From: Isoetes taiwanensis
Taxonomy: Eukaryota; Streptophyta; Lycopodiopsida; Isoetales; Isoetaceae
NCBI GenBank assembly: GCA_021234155.1
Contig: JAJEKV010000053.1
Span: 5,672,488-5,736,487, forward strand
Length of the DNA: 64,000 bases
Direction of reading: 5' to 3'
Position 1 is the first letter of the stretch; every line of letters begins with the position of its first letter. This document shows, in pieces, positions 19,760-30,760 of this stretch. Below the pieces are notes generated by a model, which was not told the origin of the DNA, did no database searches, and saw nothing but the letters and a program-made list of their open reading frames with translations. The translations under genes were made by a program, and so were the position numbers.

Positions 19760-21356
19760 ATCTCTGCCTCAAAGGCTCAAGCTCCTACCGCCGAGGTTGT
19801 GAAGGGAGTTGTGAGCAAAGGGGAAGTGAAAGCTCAAATGAATGGGAAGGCGTGCACTACTTAAATGGCTTTGAGGAAGGATTGGGAGGCTAAGACGAGA
19901 ATGATGAGATATCTTGCGATACCTTGATAGCTCGGGTTGAAGCTGCCGAAAGTGCAAAGGAGGCTTGGGAGCAACTTGTCAAGATGTACAAGAAGAAGCA
20001 CTTTCGCGACAAGCTAATCTGTATGCAACCATTTTTCACAACCAAAATTTGAAGGATTGCATGATTGCCAGAGGAATTTATTTCAAGATAAAGGCTACCT
20101 GCAATGCGGTGAAAGGCATGGAAAAGGCCCCCTCGATGATGATCTCATAGTTGGAGCTTTGTTGCTAGGACTCCCTTCTTCCTATAACAATGTCAAAAAT
20201 GTCATTGGGTGAACAACGTCTGCAGTTGGAATGGGCATGCCAACAGATCCTCATGGAGGAAATGAACCAAGCGGGAGGAGGAAAGAAGCGGGGAGTAAGG
20301 AAAATCAAGCCTTCCTTGGAAGGAATGATGGAACCAAAACACTGGAAGTGTTATAAGCGCAACAAGCTAGGCCATATAGCGGGGACCGCCATGAACGTCC
20401 CGAAGGAAAAGAGGAAGCAGAAGGAATCTGAGGCAATTGATTCTAAAAAACACAAGAAAAAGCAAGCACATGGACACAAGGCCTCAAAAGCACCACCCTC
20501 TGAAGACTCAGATTCAAAACAGAATTCGAGCAGCAGTGATTCAATTGTGTCTGTGACCAGAGCATTTGTGGCACACACTAAAGCTGACAGCGCAATGTGC
20601 TTTCTGAAAAATAGGGTGAAGAAGAACCTTGAGGTATTTCGAATGCTTGTGGTTGTTCTTGTCAGTGTAATGTCCAGAATTGTTCTCATGGTAAGAAGAT
20701 TCATGGATCCTTCAGATGATGGACATCCTTGGGACAAGTTGCATCGTGGCCTTGTTGCAGAATTGTCTCATGGTATCTGGTACCTGGATTCAGGGGCAAG
20801 TGACCATATGACTGGTAAGAAAGAATGTTTTGAAGACTTTGTTGATTACACAGGCTATAGGACTGTCAAGATTGGAAAAGGAAAGCTTCCAATTAAAGGA
20901 GTTGGAACATCCATTCTTGATCTGCCTACAGGGAAAGTTAAGCTTCCAAACACGCTGTACGTATTTGGACTTGAGGCAAATCTGTTGTCTATCTCAAAAA
21001 TGGATGATGCCCAATTGTTTGTCACCTTCGAAGGAGGCAAGTGCATCATTAGAAACAGGGTTCACGTAGTGCTTGGAAAGGGAGACCGAGAAGACAACAT
21101 TTATAAGCTGAGCTGGTGCAAGAAAGAACACATTGCACTCAATGCAGTCATGTCTGTGGACACGAATCAGATGTGGCATGAAAGGTTAGGCCATGCTAAC
21201 TTTCATTTGCTTCAGAAAATGAAGAAAGAGAGCTATGTGAAAGACATGCCCAAGGTTCACACTCCAAAAGGGATCTGTGAAGGGTGTGCATTGGGCAAGT
21301 TGAGTAGAAAACCGTACAAGAAAGTCAAAGGGCACGAGGGCATCACGACCCCTTGA
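19760..21356 (+). pseudogene. Copia-B gag, protease and integrase zinc domain
   Basis: The gag N-terminus is decayed (VEAAESAKEAWEQL near 19935-19977). The 388-aa frame at 20190-21356 has a degenerate zinc knuckle (HWKCYKRNKLGHIAGT; the second and last cysteines are lost), a lysine/serine-rich linker and the protease motif WYLDSGASDHMT (about 20780). GVGTSILDLPTGKVKLPNTL and ANLLSISKM follow, then the integrase HHCC domain MWHERLGHANFHLL...CEGCALGK. Missing knuckle cysteines imply that gag was already non-functional. Confidence 0.88.
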
Positions 21357-21780
21357 CTTGCACATGGGCGATGTGGGGGACCATCTCGTGTCGGTCATTA
21401 AGAGGATCAGGTATTTCTTGCTGATCATTGATGATTTCACAAGGAAAAAATTGGGCATACTTTATGGTTCTTAAATCTGATGCATTTCGATTCTTCAAAC
21501 AGTGGAAAGCATTGGCAGAAACTTTTGTTGATAAAAAGATAAAGACGGTCGGGGGTGACCAAGGGGAGAGTTTGTGAGTGAAGAATTTGGCGCCTACCTT
21601 GCGATTGTGGTATTAGTCATGAAACCTCCATTGCATATGAGCATCGTGAGCGAATTGGTCGAGCGGAAGAATAGAACCGTTCTTGAATGTGCAAGATCTA
21701 TGATATTGTCCAAAGGAATCCATCATAGATTTTTAATTTGAAATGTTATACTTGCTTGTTTATTTGCTTAACAGGCTGCC
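21357..21780 (+). pseudogene. Copia-B integrase core, frameshifted
   Basis: Directly after the TGA at 21354-21356 the core continues in shifting frames: FLLIIDDFTRK-like sequence at 21410-21450, TVGGDQGESL near 21545-21575 (Copia SDRGGEF site altered) and VERKNRTVLECARSMI at about 21656-21705. At least three frameshifts are required. Confidence 0.75.
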
Positions 21781-22283
21781 CACTAAAATTTGTTCGGATC
21801 AAGTCCACGAGGAGGGCGTGGGCGAGGGGTAGAAGCCCTCTTGTTGAAGGGTTAAAGATTTTTGGGTGCAAGCATATGTCCATCTCTCCAAAGACGGCGC
21901 AAGTCTGGTAAGTTCTCAAATCGTCTTTGTCCCTTGTATGTTTGTGGGATATGGGGATACGGTGAAAGGGTACAAATTTGTATGTCCCATCTACCAAGAA
22001 TGATTGTAAGAAGAAGTGTCATTTTTCATGAACATGATTTTAGTATTGGTAGTGGGCTCACGGCGGGCTGATGACCCCTTGCAAGCGATCCACGAGAGCG
22101 GTGTGGAAAGTGAAGCGGATTGGACAATGATTCCCATGATGAGTACCTTTCACGATATGCGGACCTTCCATCTGAACGAAGTGTGAGGAAGATGATAATG
22201 GAGCAGATGATAATGGAACTGCTAGTCCTCACCCCACTGTTCCACTCTGACAGTCCAGCAGACAGCCCAAAAGGACAGCCAGA

Positions 22284-23909
22284 ATGATTGAATACCTGGA
22301 AACCCAGAGACCTCGTAGTGCAACCTACATTGCTCTTCATAGCCAAGCATCGTTGGATGAGCCAAGACATTATCAAGAAGCCATCACTTGCCCTGAGAAA
22401 CTAAACTGGCAGAAGGCAATGGATGAAGAGTACAATTCACTCATGGAGAATCAGACCTGGGAATTGTGTTCCCTTCCCCCTGGAAAGAAAGCCATCACTT
22501 GCAAATGGATATACAAGCTGAAATATGATGAAAACAATAATATTTCCAAGTTCAAAGCACGTTTGGTAGCTCGAGGTTGTTCCCAACATGCTGGTGTTGA
22601 CTTTCATGAGACGTATGCTCCTGTAGCACGTTTGTCTTCAGTTAGAACAGTTCTTGCCCTTGCCACGGCAATTGACATGGACATCCAGCAGATGGATGTC
22701 AAATCCGCCTTTCTCCATGGCAGATTGGATGATGAGGTTTATTTGAAACAACCTCCTGGCTATTGTGCTCAGGGAGCTGAGCACCAAGTCTGCAAATTAA
22801 AAAAGGCCATATATGGCTTAAAACAATCTCCGAGATTGTGGTATAAAACAATTCACTCATTTTTCTCTGCACAAGGATTTGTGAGAAGCGAAGCGGACTG
22901 GAATGTGTACATTAAGCAAGCAGGCAGCAAACGCATCATCATTGTGCTGTATGTTGATGATTTAATTCTGGCATCTAATCACCCTTCTATGATGCAGACC
23001 ACCAAGCACAGTCTGGAACAGCGGTTTCGCATGACAGATCTCGGGCCCTTAAAATATTTTCTAGGCATATAGGTTGTCAGAAATCGCAAGGAGAAAACAC
23101 TTGTTCTGCATAAGTCCAAAGCCATTGAGTCTCTTCTTGCACGGACAAACATGCTTGCGTGTCGTGAGGTGAGCACCCCTGCTGTTGCCCACAACTCTTC
23201 CCCTGTGATTAATCAGGAGCATCTTGGAGTCTCTTATAGGAGCATAGTTGGCTCGCTCTTGCATCTGATGGTCTGCAGTAGGCCAGATCTAGCAGAAAGT
23301 GTCATTACTGCTAGTCAACATATGGAGAATCCTCAGCCCATCCATTGGCAGCATGTAAAACGGATTTTGAGGTATTTAAAACATACCTCCTCTCTAGGAC
23401 TCAGTTATCATGGTGCTCCAGACGTTCCTCATCTGCTCCTTGAAGGATATGTTGATGCAAATCATGCAGGTGAGGCTGATTGCAGAAAATCTCGAACTGG
23501 TTTCCTTTATATGCTGCAAAGGGGAGTGGTCAGTTGGTCCAGTCGGAAACAAAAGGCCATAGCTGTCAGTACATGTGAATCCGAATACATGGCCATATGT
23601 GCAGCAACAAAGGAAGCAATTTGGCTTCGAAGATTGATGAAGGATCTTTGTGCAGAACAGAAACAGCCCACTGTGATCTTTAATGACAACAAAGCTGCTG
23701 TTAGCTTGGTAAAAAATCCCAGCAATTTCACCAAAGCTAAGCATATAGAGACGCAGTATCATTTTTCCAGAGAAAAGGTAGAAGAAGGAAAGGTAAACAT
23801 CAAATACTTGAGCACTCATCTCATGACTGCTGATGCATTGACCAAACCCTTGGCAAGGAAACGGTTCAATGAATGCCTTAGTGAAATGGGCATGGAAGCA
23901 AGTGGATAA
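22284..23909 (+). pseudogene. Copia-B reverse transcriptase and RNase H, one internal stop
   Basis: RT blocks: WQKAMDEEYNSLMENQTWEL, CKWIYKLKYDENNNI, QQMDVKSAFLHGRLDDEVYL, LKKAIYGLKQSPRLWYKTI and VLYVDDLILASN. After FLGI a TAG at 23070-23072 stops the frame, and the same frame then runs open to 23909. RNase H follows: SYRSIVGSLLHLMVCSRPDL, GYVDANHAGEADCRKSRTG, SSRKQKAIAVSTCESEYMA and HIETQYHFSREKV. A single CAG-to-TAG change would explain the stop. Confidence 0.92.
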
Positions 23910-24082
23910 ATGGTTGCAGCTAAAAAGGAGCCTCTGTTCTTTAGTGGACAGGGAGTTTCTCTTGAAGGGGAGTTCTGTTTACAGGTTGAATGGTGTGTTT
24001 ACAGTTTGTCGTATTTCATGTTGGTAGTCTGTTTGTTTCGTTTGGTTCTGTTATCAGTGACAAACATGCACTTGAAGGGGAG

Positions 24083-24301
24083 TATTGGAATTGTATTTGG
24101 CTGAACACGACAAGTGGCATGTTGTCATTTGTAGTTTGTTAAAATTAGACTGTTAGGGTTATATCAGATATTTTGGGTGCTCGGTGAAACGGTTCCTGAG
24201 TTTCAGGAGCTAATGGTGGAACCGAGATGGCTGTGTATAAGAAAAGGAGATCAATACAAAACATTAGCTTTTTCAGTCCCAATGATTTCTGTTTTCCTTT
24301 A
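24083..24301 (+). repeat. Copia-B 3' LTR
   Basis: 219 bp, preceded by the polypurine tract TTGAAGGGGAG (24072-24082) and followed by the target copy GCGCA. A near-identical purine run, CTTGAAGGGGAGTTCTG, occurs upstream at about 23961-23975. Confidence 0.95.
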
Positions 24302-24306
24302 GCGCA

Positions 24307-24860
24307 GAATTCCAACAGGTACAACAGAAGATCGATCCATGACTTTTACAAATTCTCCTGACTGAGAGAGCTGCAAGACCTTTACCTCCTCAACTACAAA
24401 TTCATCGCTCAAAATTCCTTAATTCAAGCTTGGTTGCCATCCACCAGGAAGCTACCTCCAGAACTATGGATTTACATATCAAGCTTCTTACAATCAATAC
24501 AAGATGCAAGAGAATCTCAATTGAATCCATAGAGAAAATCACCTGAAAAAGAAGAATGATTGATGCCATACTAGGCGTCTTTATCTAATCCCTCTGGTGC
24601 AACCCAACCCTTCTAGCTTTACAAAACACCAAAAGCTCTTTCCTGTAAAAATCCTCTTCCAAGAGGTAAAACCCTTGCTTATAAGCTCTCCATGCTGCAT
24701 GCATGCCTAACATGTGTATATACGTACATAAGTATATATACTCGCCCATCAAGCATTACAATATCTCCCCTTCTGAAATTTAACCCATGTCCTCATGGGT
24801 TGATTATAGGTCTACTGACGCATCCTTTGATTCAAATTTCTCAGATCTTTACTGAAAAAA
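24307..24860 (-). mobile_element. Antisense LTR-like fragment
   Basis: On the minus strand, GGACATGGGTTAAATTTCAGAAGGGGAGATATTG (24803-24770) matches the polypurine tract and LTR junction of the element ending at 28390 almost base for base. The LTR-like sequence therefore runs leftward from about 24772, with a TATATAC-rich stretch and GCTTATAAGC near 24680. Copia-B appears to have inserted into it at 24302, so its continuation would be left of 19355. Confidence 0.5.
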
Positions 24861-24920
24861 TGTAACGAGCTTGGAACGTTAGCAGGCATGTAATTTACAT
24901 TTCATCATTGATGCTTATGG
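24861..24920 (+). repeat. Left LTR piece, split by LINE-D
   Basis: TGTAACGAGCTTGG...TTAGCAGGCATG matches the right LTR start at 28390. At 24913-24920 the GCTTATGG of the LTR is cut, and the LTR resumes at 27727 with TATTCCAATTGATCA. Confidence 0.75.
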
Positions 24921-27726
24921 ATCGCGTTTGTTCTTCGTGAGAAAGCTTAGGCGTGGCGATATATGCAAGATCTATGACGCCCCGCTTTGCCTGATGGCCG
25001 GACTTTGGAGGATCCCGCTGATTTGCAGAGGTATGTGCATGCCCATTTCTCAGGGTTTTTCGCACAGCGCACTCTTCCCTATGAGCAGGAGATGCAGGAG
25101 CTTGTTTTGGGGGTCATTAAGCCATCTATTACGCCTCACCGGTGTGGAGAGCTTGGAGCAGAGCTCTCGAGAGAGGATTGAAGCGGCATGCATGTATGTG
25201 CATGGCCAAGGATAAATGTCCTGGGCTGGATGGCATCCCTGTGGAGTTCTTCGGACTTATTGGGAGTGGGCTGGTGAGTCGGTGTACCGGGTGTACCTTG
25301 AGTTGCCGCTTGGTCTTCTCAAATGGATAGGATCTTGAATACCACATGCATTTCCTTGATTCCTAAGGTTAAGCGACCTTCTCTATTAATGATTGGAGGC
25401 CTATCTCCTTGTTGTCCTCTGTGTATAAAATTATTGCGAAAGCCCCTGGCGCAGAGAAGTTGAAGCCGGTGTTGACTTCTTCCATTAGTAAGGTGTACCT
25501 GGGTTTGTCCCCGTGAGGAACATTTTGACTAATGTTGCCGAGCTTATGAGGGCCTTTATTGGGCGAAAGAGGGGCAAGGCATTGCCTATCTTAAGCTTGA
25601 CTTTGCCAAAGCTTACGATAGTGTCCGTCGGGGAGTTCTTATGCGCCATGATGTTAGCGTTGGTCGTGGGCCCACGCTACTGAAAACGATCATGAAGCCG
25701 CATAGGTCAGCCACGGGCTCACGGTGGTGTGCGGGGTGAACCCTCCGCCTTTTCTCCTAGGCGGAGGGTGCGTCGGGGGTGCCCTTTGGCCGATTTTTTG
25801 TTTCGATTGTGGCGGAGGCCTTTGTCTCGATTGTTTTTGGCTGCAAGGAAGGAGGGAGTGGTGGATGGGCTTGGATGCGGGATGGTAGCCGCCAGATTAT
25901 TAACCGGTTTGTCGATGACACTTTCCTCTTCTTGGTGGCGGAAGAGAGGAATTTGCAGAATGTGAAGGGTTTGTTGGATACTTTCTCCTTGGCCTCGGGC
26001 ATTCTTTGAATTGGGGGTAAGTGCTCGCATTATGGGCCCGGTGACTCCGCCTCCCCTTGTTTGGCTCTATTCCCTTGGAAGGTGCTTCCGGTAATGTGTG
26101 TACTAAGTCATTGGGTATTCCCTTTGGAGGGATGTTGCCATGGGGAGGGTGTGGGATGAGATTTTCTGGGGGTTGAAACACCTCAATTGGTGGAAGGGTA
26201 GCAAGTTGTCCATGGCGTGTAGGATCACTATTGCCAAGTCGGTACTTTGTGGCACTCATGTGTATCTGACATCTGCGATGCTAGCTCCTAAGGGTAAGAT
26301 CTGAGGCTTTGGATAAGATTGTTCAAATTTTGTGTGGGGGCGGGGATGATGAAGGGCGGTTGTTAAAGTGGCTTGGTGGAAGTGTCTACGCCCTCGGGGA
26401 GGATGGGGGCTTGGCCATTTACGGATTTAGCCGCATAGTAAGGTGTTGGTCTCCAAGTTTGTTTGGAGCATTCTGCCGAGGATGGAGCATCTTCTCACGG
26501 TGCTTATTTGTTGTTGCGATCTCTTCGCCATTGTGTGGCGTTTGGGGAAGCCGTCTGTGCATGTGGAGTTGCCACAGGCCTTTGTTGTATGGTCTCGGCC
26601 TTTTCCACATGCATCCCCTTTTCTCCACCAGGAGTGTTGCGGGCTTGGAATCATGTGCGTGTGCTCTTCCGGCTAGATTATGCCTCGGTTTATCACCACT
26701 CTTCTCCTTTCTTGTGGGTTCCTTTACCCCGCGCACTTGCCCTTGGTCGCCATCTGCATGCATGCCGGTGAGCCGCTGGAGATGAGCTGTCAGGCTCACC
26801 TTGGAGGATTGGTATTGGGGTGGTCAGCTAGCTTCGTGGGAGTTCTTCGAGCCGCCGCCTGAGGGGCGATGACCGGACTATCACGGGAGCGTGGCGGGGA
26901 GTATTCCGCTACACATACCTATAGTCCCTCGGGATGATGTGGTGGTGCAGGTTTGGAAGGTTCATCAGGATGTTGTGTCTTCTTGCTTTGTGCGGTCTTC
27001 TTACCGGGCGGCTATTCATGACACCGCCCTTCGTGCAAGTGGTCTTCGCGCTTCCAGGGTTTCGATGGCGTTCGGTTTGGGCGTGGACATGGAGCTCACT
27101 TCCCCAACCGAAGGTTAGGGTGCTTCGTGGCGGTGGTGCACCGTATCGGGGTGAATGCCCTTGTGAGTCGGTTTAGGCGGTGTGAGCCCTCTCGCCCTTG
27201 TTGTGGCCTTCATCATTGAGACTGTGGAGCATTGTGCGGTTTTATGCCCTCACTTGCGGTGCCGGGATTGGGTTAGGGCTCTGCTTTGGATGAGATTGAC
27301 TAGCCCGGTGATTCTTCGCTTCATGTGTATCTCGGTGCTTGGCCGCTCTTGCGGCAGCAAGCCTTGCATCTGTGCGTGGCTTGGTTGGTGTGGTTGATTT
27401 GGAAGCGGCGGTGGTTGTGGATCTTTCAGGGGATTCAGCAGCCTGCAGCCTCTCTGATTCCTCGACTCAGGTACAAGCTATTTCAAAGTTTTCTGGTGTT
27501 CCCGGGAGTAGTAGAGCGGAAGTTTGCCATTTGGCGGGACTTCTTGGGTGTTGTAGATGGTGATGGTCGGTTTGTACAGCAGTAGAGTTGTAGTTTTTCT
27601 GTGAGTTTGTTGTGGAGTGTCGAGGTATCGCTGTCTCTTTGGGGCAGTTCTCCTTCCTCCTCACTTGCTTTGTAACATTACCATTCTTTTAATATATTGA
27701 TGACACAGTTCTTCAAAAAAAAAAAA
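24921..27726 (+). mobile_element. LINE-D, 2.8 kb, 5'-truncated, poly(A), inside an LTR
   Basis: ORF2 remnants run in many frames: DKCPGLDGIPVEFF (25210-25250), NDWRPISLLSSVYKIIAKA (about 25390-25445), LDFAKAYDSVR-like text at 25600-25630, and RFVDDTFLFLVAE (25905-25945, catalytic VDD variant of YADD). A C-terminal segment has LCVAWLVWLIWKRR. The end is CATTCTTTTAATATATTGATGACACAGTTCTTC plus A12. It is the best copy of a family with stubs at 3918-4030 and 38435-38817. The RT catalytic block is FVDD, not the usual YADD. Confidence 0.85.
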
Positions 27727-28500
27727 TATTCCAATTGATCATCACATGAGAAGTACATACTATGTATGAGGATTTTATACTAAATTCATGTGATAAAAAT
27801 GTTACAGATCATGAAATATAGTTAATTTTGAAGAAGCACCTTAATGAATTCCATTAGTGAGATAAATGGCATTTTGGTGATGTTCAGAGGAGGCATAAGT
27901 AGCCAAGATTATTTATCATGAGCATGAGCTAGTTATGGAGAAAGTGTTTATTGTCAAGGACTTCAAGACAAATATGGTTTAATGGCATAAGTGGTTCATA
28001 ATGATATGTTGAGAAGAAGAGCAGTTCCTTGCAGATTGGTTTCAAGCTTGTAATTTCATTTGTTACAATTCATGTATGCTTTCCATTCAACTAAGGAAGT
28101 GTGATGCTCCAATGGGAAAATGGAAGTCTAGATGGGTTTGATTCCTTGGGATAGAGATTTTAATGCTTGAAAAGATTGAGGCAGTATAAGCAAGCCCAGT
28201 CAACTCATTGATTGTGTAGGAAGAAATTATTATATTCATGACAACTAGCAAGGGAAAAATTAATAATTATGGTGATAAGTTGGCGCTATTATATAGTTGG
28301 TCATGAAGGTTTAATTCTATGATCGATTGGATACTCCGTTATCTTGGAATGACCCACGAGGATATGGGTTAAATTTTAGAAGGGGAGAATGTAACGAGCT
28401 TGGCCCATTAGCAGGCATGCTTATGGAGAATATTCCAATTGATCATTACATGAGAATTACATACTATGTATGAGGAGTTTATACTAAATTCATGTGATAA
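27727..28500 (+). mobile_element. LTR element remnant: rest of left LTR, internal part, right LTR start
   Basis: TATTCCAATTGATCA to TTCATGTGATAAAA (27727-27795) repeats at 28432-28503, so both LTRs are represented. Between them lies about 0.6 kb of decayed internal DNA ending in the tract TTTTAGAAGGGGAGA (about 28375-28389), directly before the right LTR start TGTAACGAGCTTGG at 28390. The left LTR lacks the distal part seen on the right, so an internal deletion joined LTR and internal sequence. Confidence 0.7.
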
Positions 28501-29301
28501 AACTGAAGGGCATGAGTTTCTATGAGGGTTTCTAAAAAGAGGCAAGAAAGAGCATTTTTTTGGCAGTTTTGATGGCTGAACTTTGGAGCATTATATCTCG
28601 GCAACCCGAGATCCAATTCAGATAATTCGTACTTTATTGAAAATACTTTCAAATCAGCTCTCCGGATTGGGTCTGAGAAGGCAGAAATTCATCTTTACGA
28701 GGGAGATATGGCTGAAAGAGTGAAACTATATCAGAATTGACTGCACTATTGTATCTCTTTGTGCAGCTTGCTTCCTGGAGCTAGAAGCTGAAAGGAGGGG
28801 ATATTTTGAGAAGAAAACAGGTACAAAGAGTCAAAAGATCATCGTTGAAGTGGTTTTCAGGTGGGTGGTTTGCCGCTTACACCAGGGGAAGTTGAGATTT
28901 CTTAGATTGTTCTTGTTGTTGAAAGAGAATCGGGATTTAATGATTTGAATTAAGAGTATAAATGAATCTGGGTGATTATGAATGTGATAATGTGGGATTG
29001 AATGTCTTTTGCTACATATTCTAAAAGAGGTGCACCTTGGATTACTACAGTCGTCAGATTCGTCGATCCTACGACCCAGATCGTATGTTGGAGCCTCTGG
29101 GCACCTCCCGTTTCTCTTATAGTCATTTATGATTGGAGGCGCCTACGATTTTGAAATATCAAATACGGTTTTATCTAAGGTTTTGAAGGAATATCGAACC
29201 TCTATACGGTTTTGCCTAAGATTATAGAATATGAAATACGGGGGCTCGAACTTCTACGAAAATAACTCAATGTCCTAATTTAACCAATGTATCCGGTGAG
29301 C
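28501..29301 (+). other. Probable remainder of the right LTR, no gene
   Basis: The sequence continues from the LTR start without a recognisable boundary. Short repeats of CGGTTTTxxCTAAG...GAATATxxAA occur at 29160-29240. No coding frame supported. Confidence 0.35.
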
Positions 29302-29304
29302 TAA

Positions 29305-29326
29305 CACAAGGCCCCCAAAAATGAAC
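29305..29326 (+). repeat. Left terminal inverted repeat
   Basis: CACAAGGCCCCCAAAAATGAAC; the partner at 36966-36987 is CACAAGGCCCCCAAAATTGAAC when inverted. Confidence 0.9.
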
Positions 29327-29416
29327 TTGTATAAAAAATTAGCATGAAAACCATTATATATGTGATTTTTTTATACGACAATACAAAATGTAAAGAAAAA
29401 TCATGTGTTGTTCCTA

Positions 29417-30130
29417 GTTTTGCAAAATCAATAGTGGTTCATATCATATTATTTGTACTAATTCATAAATTTACAGTAGTTTTTAGAAATCATCATTAGT
29501 TTGTATGATTGTTTTTTAATGTACAATGATTTAGCAAAATCATATCCTGTTTAATTACATGACTTCTACGATTGTACAATAGGTTTTTGAAATCATCAAT
29601 AGTTTAGAAGAGGTGTTTTAAGCATATATTGATTTTGAAAAACCAATAGTGGCTAATATCATATTTTTGTACTAATTCAAAATTTTACACTAGTTTCTAG
29701 GAATCATTATTAGTTCATAAGGTTGTTTTTAAGTGTAGATTGATTTAGCAAAATCACTAATAGTTTATATCATGTTTAATTACATGAATTCCATAATCAT
29801 ATAATAGTTTTTTGAAATCATCCATAGTTTAGAAGATATATTTTAAGCATATATTGATTTTGCAAGACCAATAGTGCTTCATATCGTATTTTTTGTACTA
29901 ATTCAAAGATTTATAGAAATCATAATTAATTTGTGAGATTATTTTTAAGTGTATAGTTTTTTAGCAAAATCATTGCTAGTTCATATCATGTTTACTTACA
30001 TGAATTCTACAATCGTACAATTGTTTTTTGAAATCATCAATAGTTTAGAAGATGTGTTTTAAGCACATCTTGATTTTGCAAAACTATTCCTCGTTCGTAC
30101 TATATTTAACTTATGAATTCTAGAGTTTAT
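29417..30130 (+). repeat. Subterminal tandem repeat, ~215-225-bp unit, left arm
   Basis: A unit beginning (G)TTTTGCAAAAxCAATAGTGxTTCATATC starts at 29417, 29631, 29856 and 30072, giving spacings of 214, 225 and 216 bp. Shared inner blocks are TTTGTACTAATTCA, TAGAAATCATxATTAGTTxGT and GAAATCATCAATAGTTTAGAAGA. The fourth unit is partial. No coding meaning. Confidence 0.8.
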
Positions 30131-30760
30131 GATGGTCTTTGAAAATCATCATTAATTTAATGGAATGATTTTTCTATATACATTTTTAGTATCATAATTT
30201 CAGATGCGTTTACATGCTAGTTGTCACAAATTTGTATTCTACCACATTCTTCTTATTAGTTTGAGAACCACGTTAAAATTTGCAAATATGCTAAGGTTTT
30301 CTTTATGTGGTTGTTTACTATGCTCGTTAATAGTTTATTCTTGTGTTAATCGTGTTGTTAATATTGTGTTTTTCCAAATGCAACTGTTTTGAGCCTTAAT
30401 AAAGATGCAAAGCTTCAAAATATATAGGAAGCGTACGCATGTAAGGCTTCATAGAATCAAATGAGCCTTATCAATAAACTTTACAAAAGAAAAATAAACA
30501 ACGTGTCACTAATGACATAGATTAAAATCAATGTGTTGCTTCGCAATAAAAAAAAACCTTGTAATGAATTGATATCTAGCTTGTAGCTTCATAGCAATAG
30601 TAGAAATTTGTGATTAGTGCAACGTCAAAAACGAAAGGTGAATGCTTTGCCTCCGTTACTTAATATTGTAAGAAACCTTGTAATGTCATTTAGCCAAGAA
30701 ATTGGCAATTGCTTTGTGAGGTTTAGCGCAGTAATAATGACCACTCATATGTAAATGATA
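30131..30760. other. AT-rich spacer inside the CACTA-like element
   Basis: One 62-codon frame (30204-30392) has no motif and lies in the AT-rich arm. Nothing else recognised. Confidence 0.3.

Larger units (their letters stand above)
19355..24306 (+). mobile_element. Copia-B LTR retrotransposon, TSD GCGCA
   Basis: Short LTRs (19360-19581 and 24083-24301) enclose gag-pol in Copia order. GCGCA stands at 19355-19359 and 24302-24306. Unusually the LTRs begin TATTGG and end CTTTA in both copies, in place of TG...CA. The primer site follows directly at 19582 and the polypurine tract TTGAAGGGGAG ends at 24082. The RT/RNase H half is nearly open, broken by one TAG; the gag and integrase core are more damaged. 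Confidence 0.95.

Noticed and set aside
30204..30392. 62-codon ORF in the AT-rich arm
   Set aside because: Hydrophobic low-complexity text in repetitive AT-rich DNA with no motif or conservation among repeat units.
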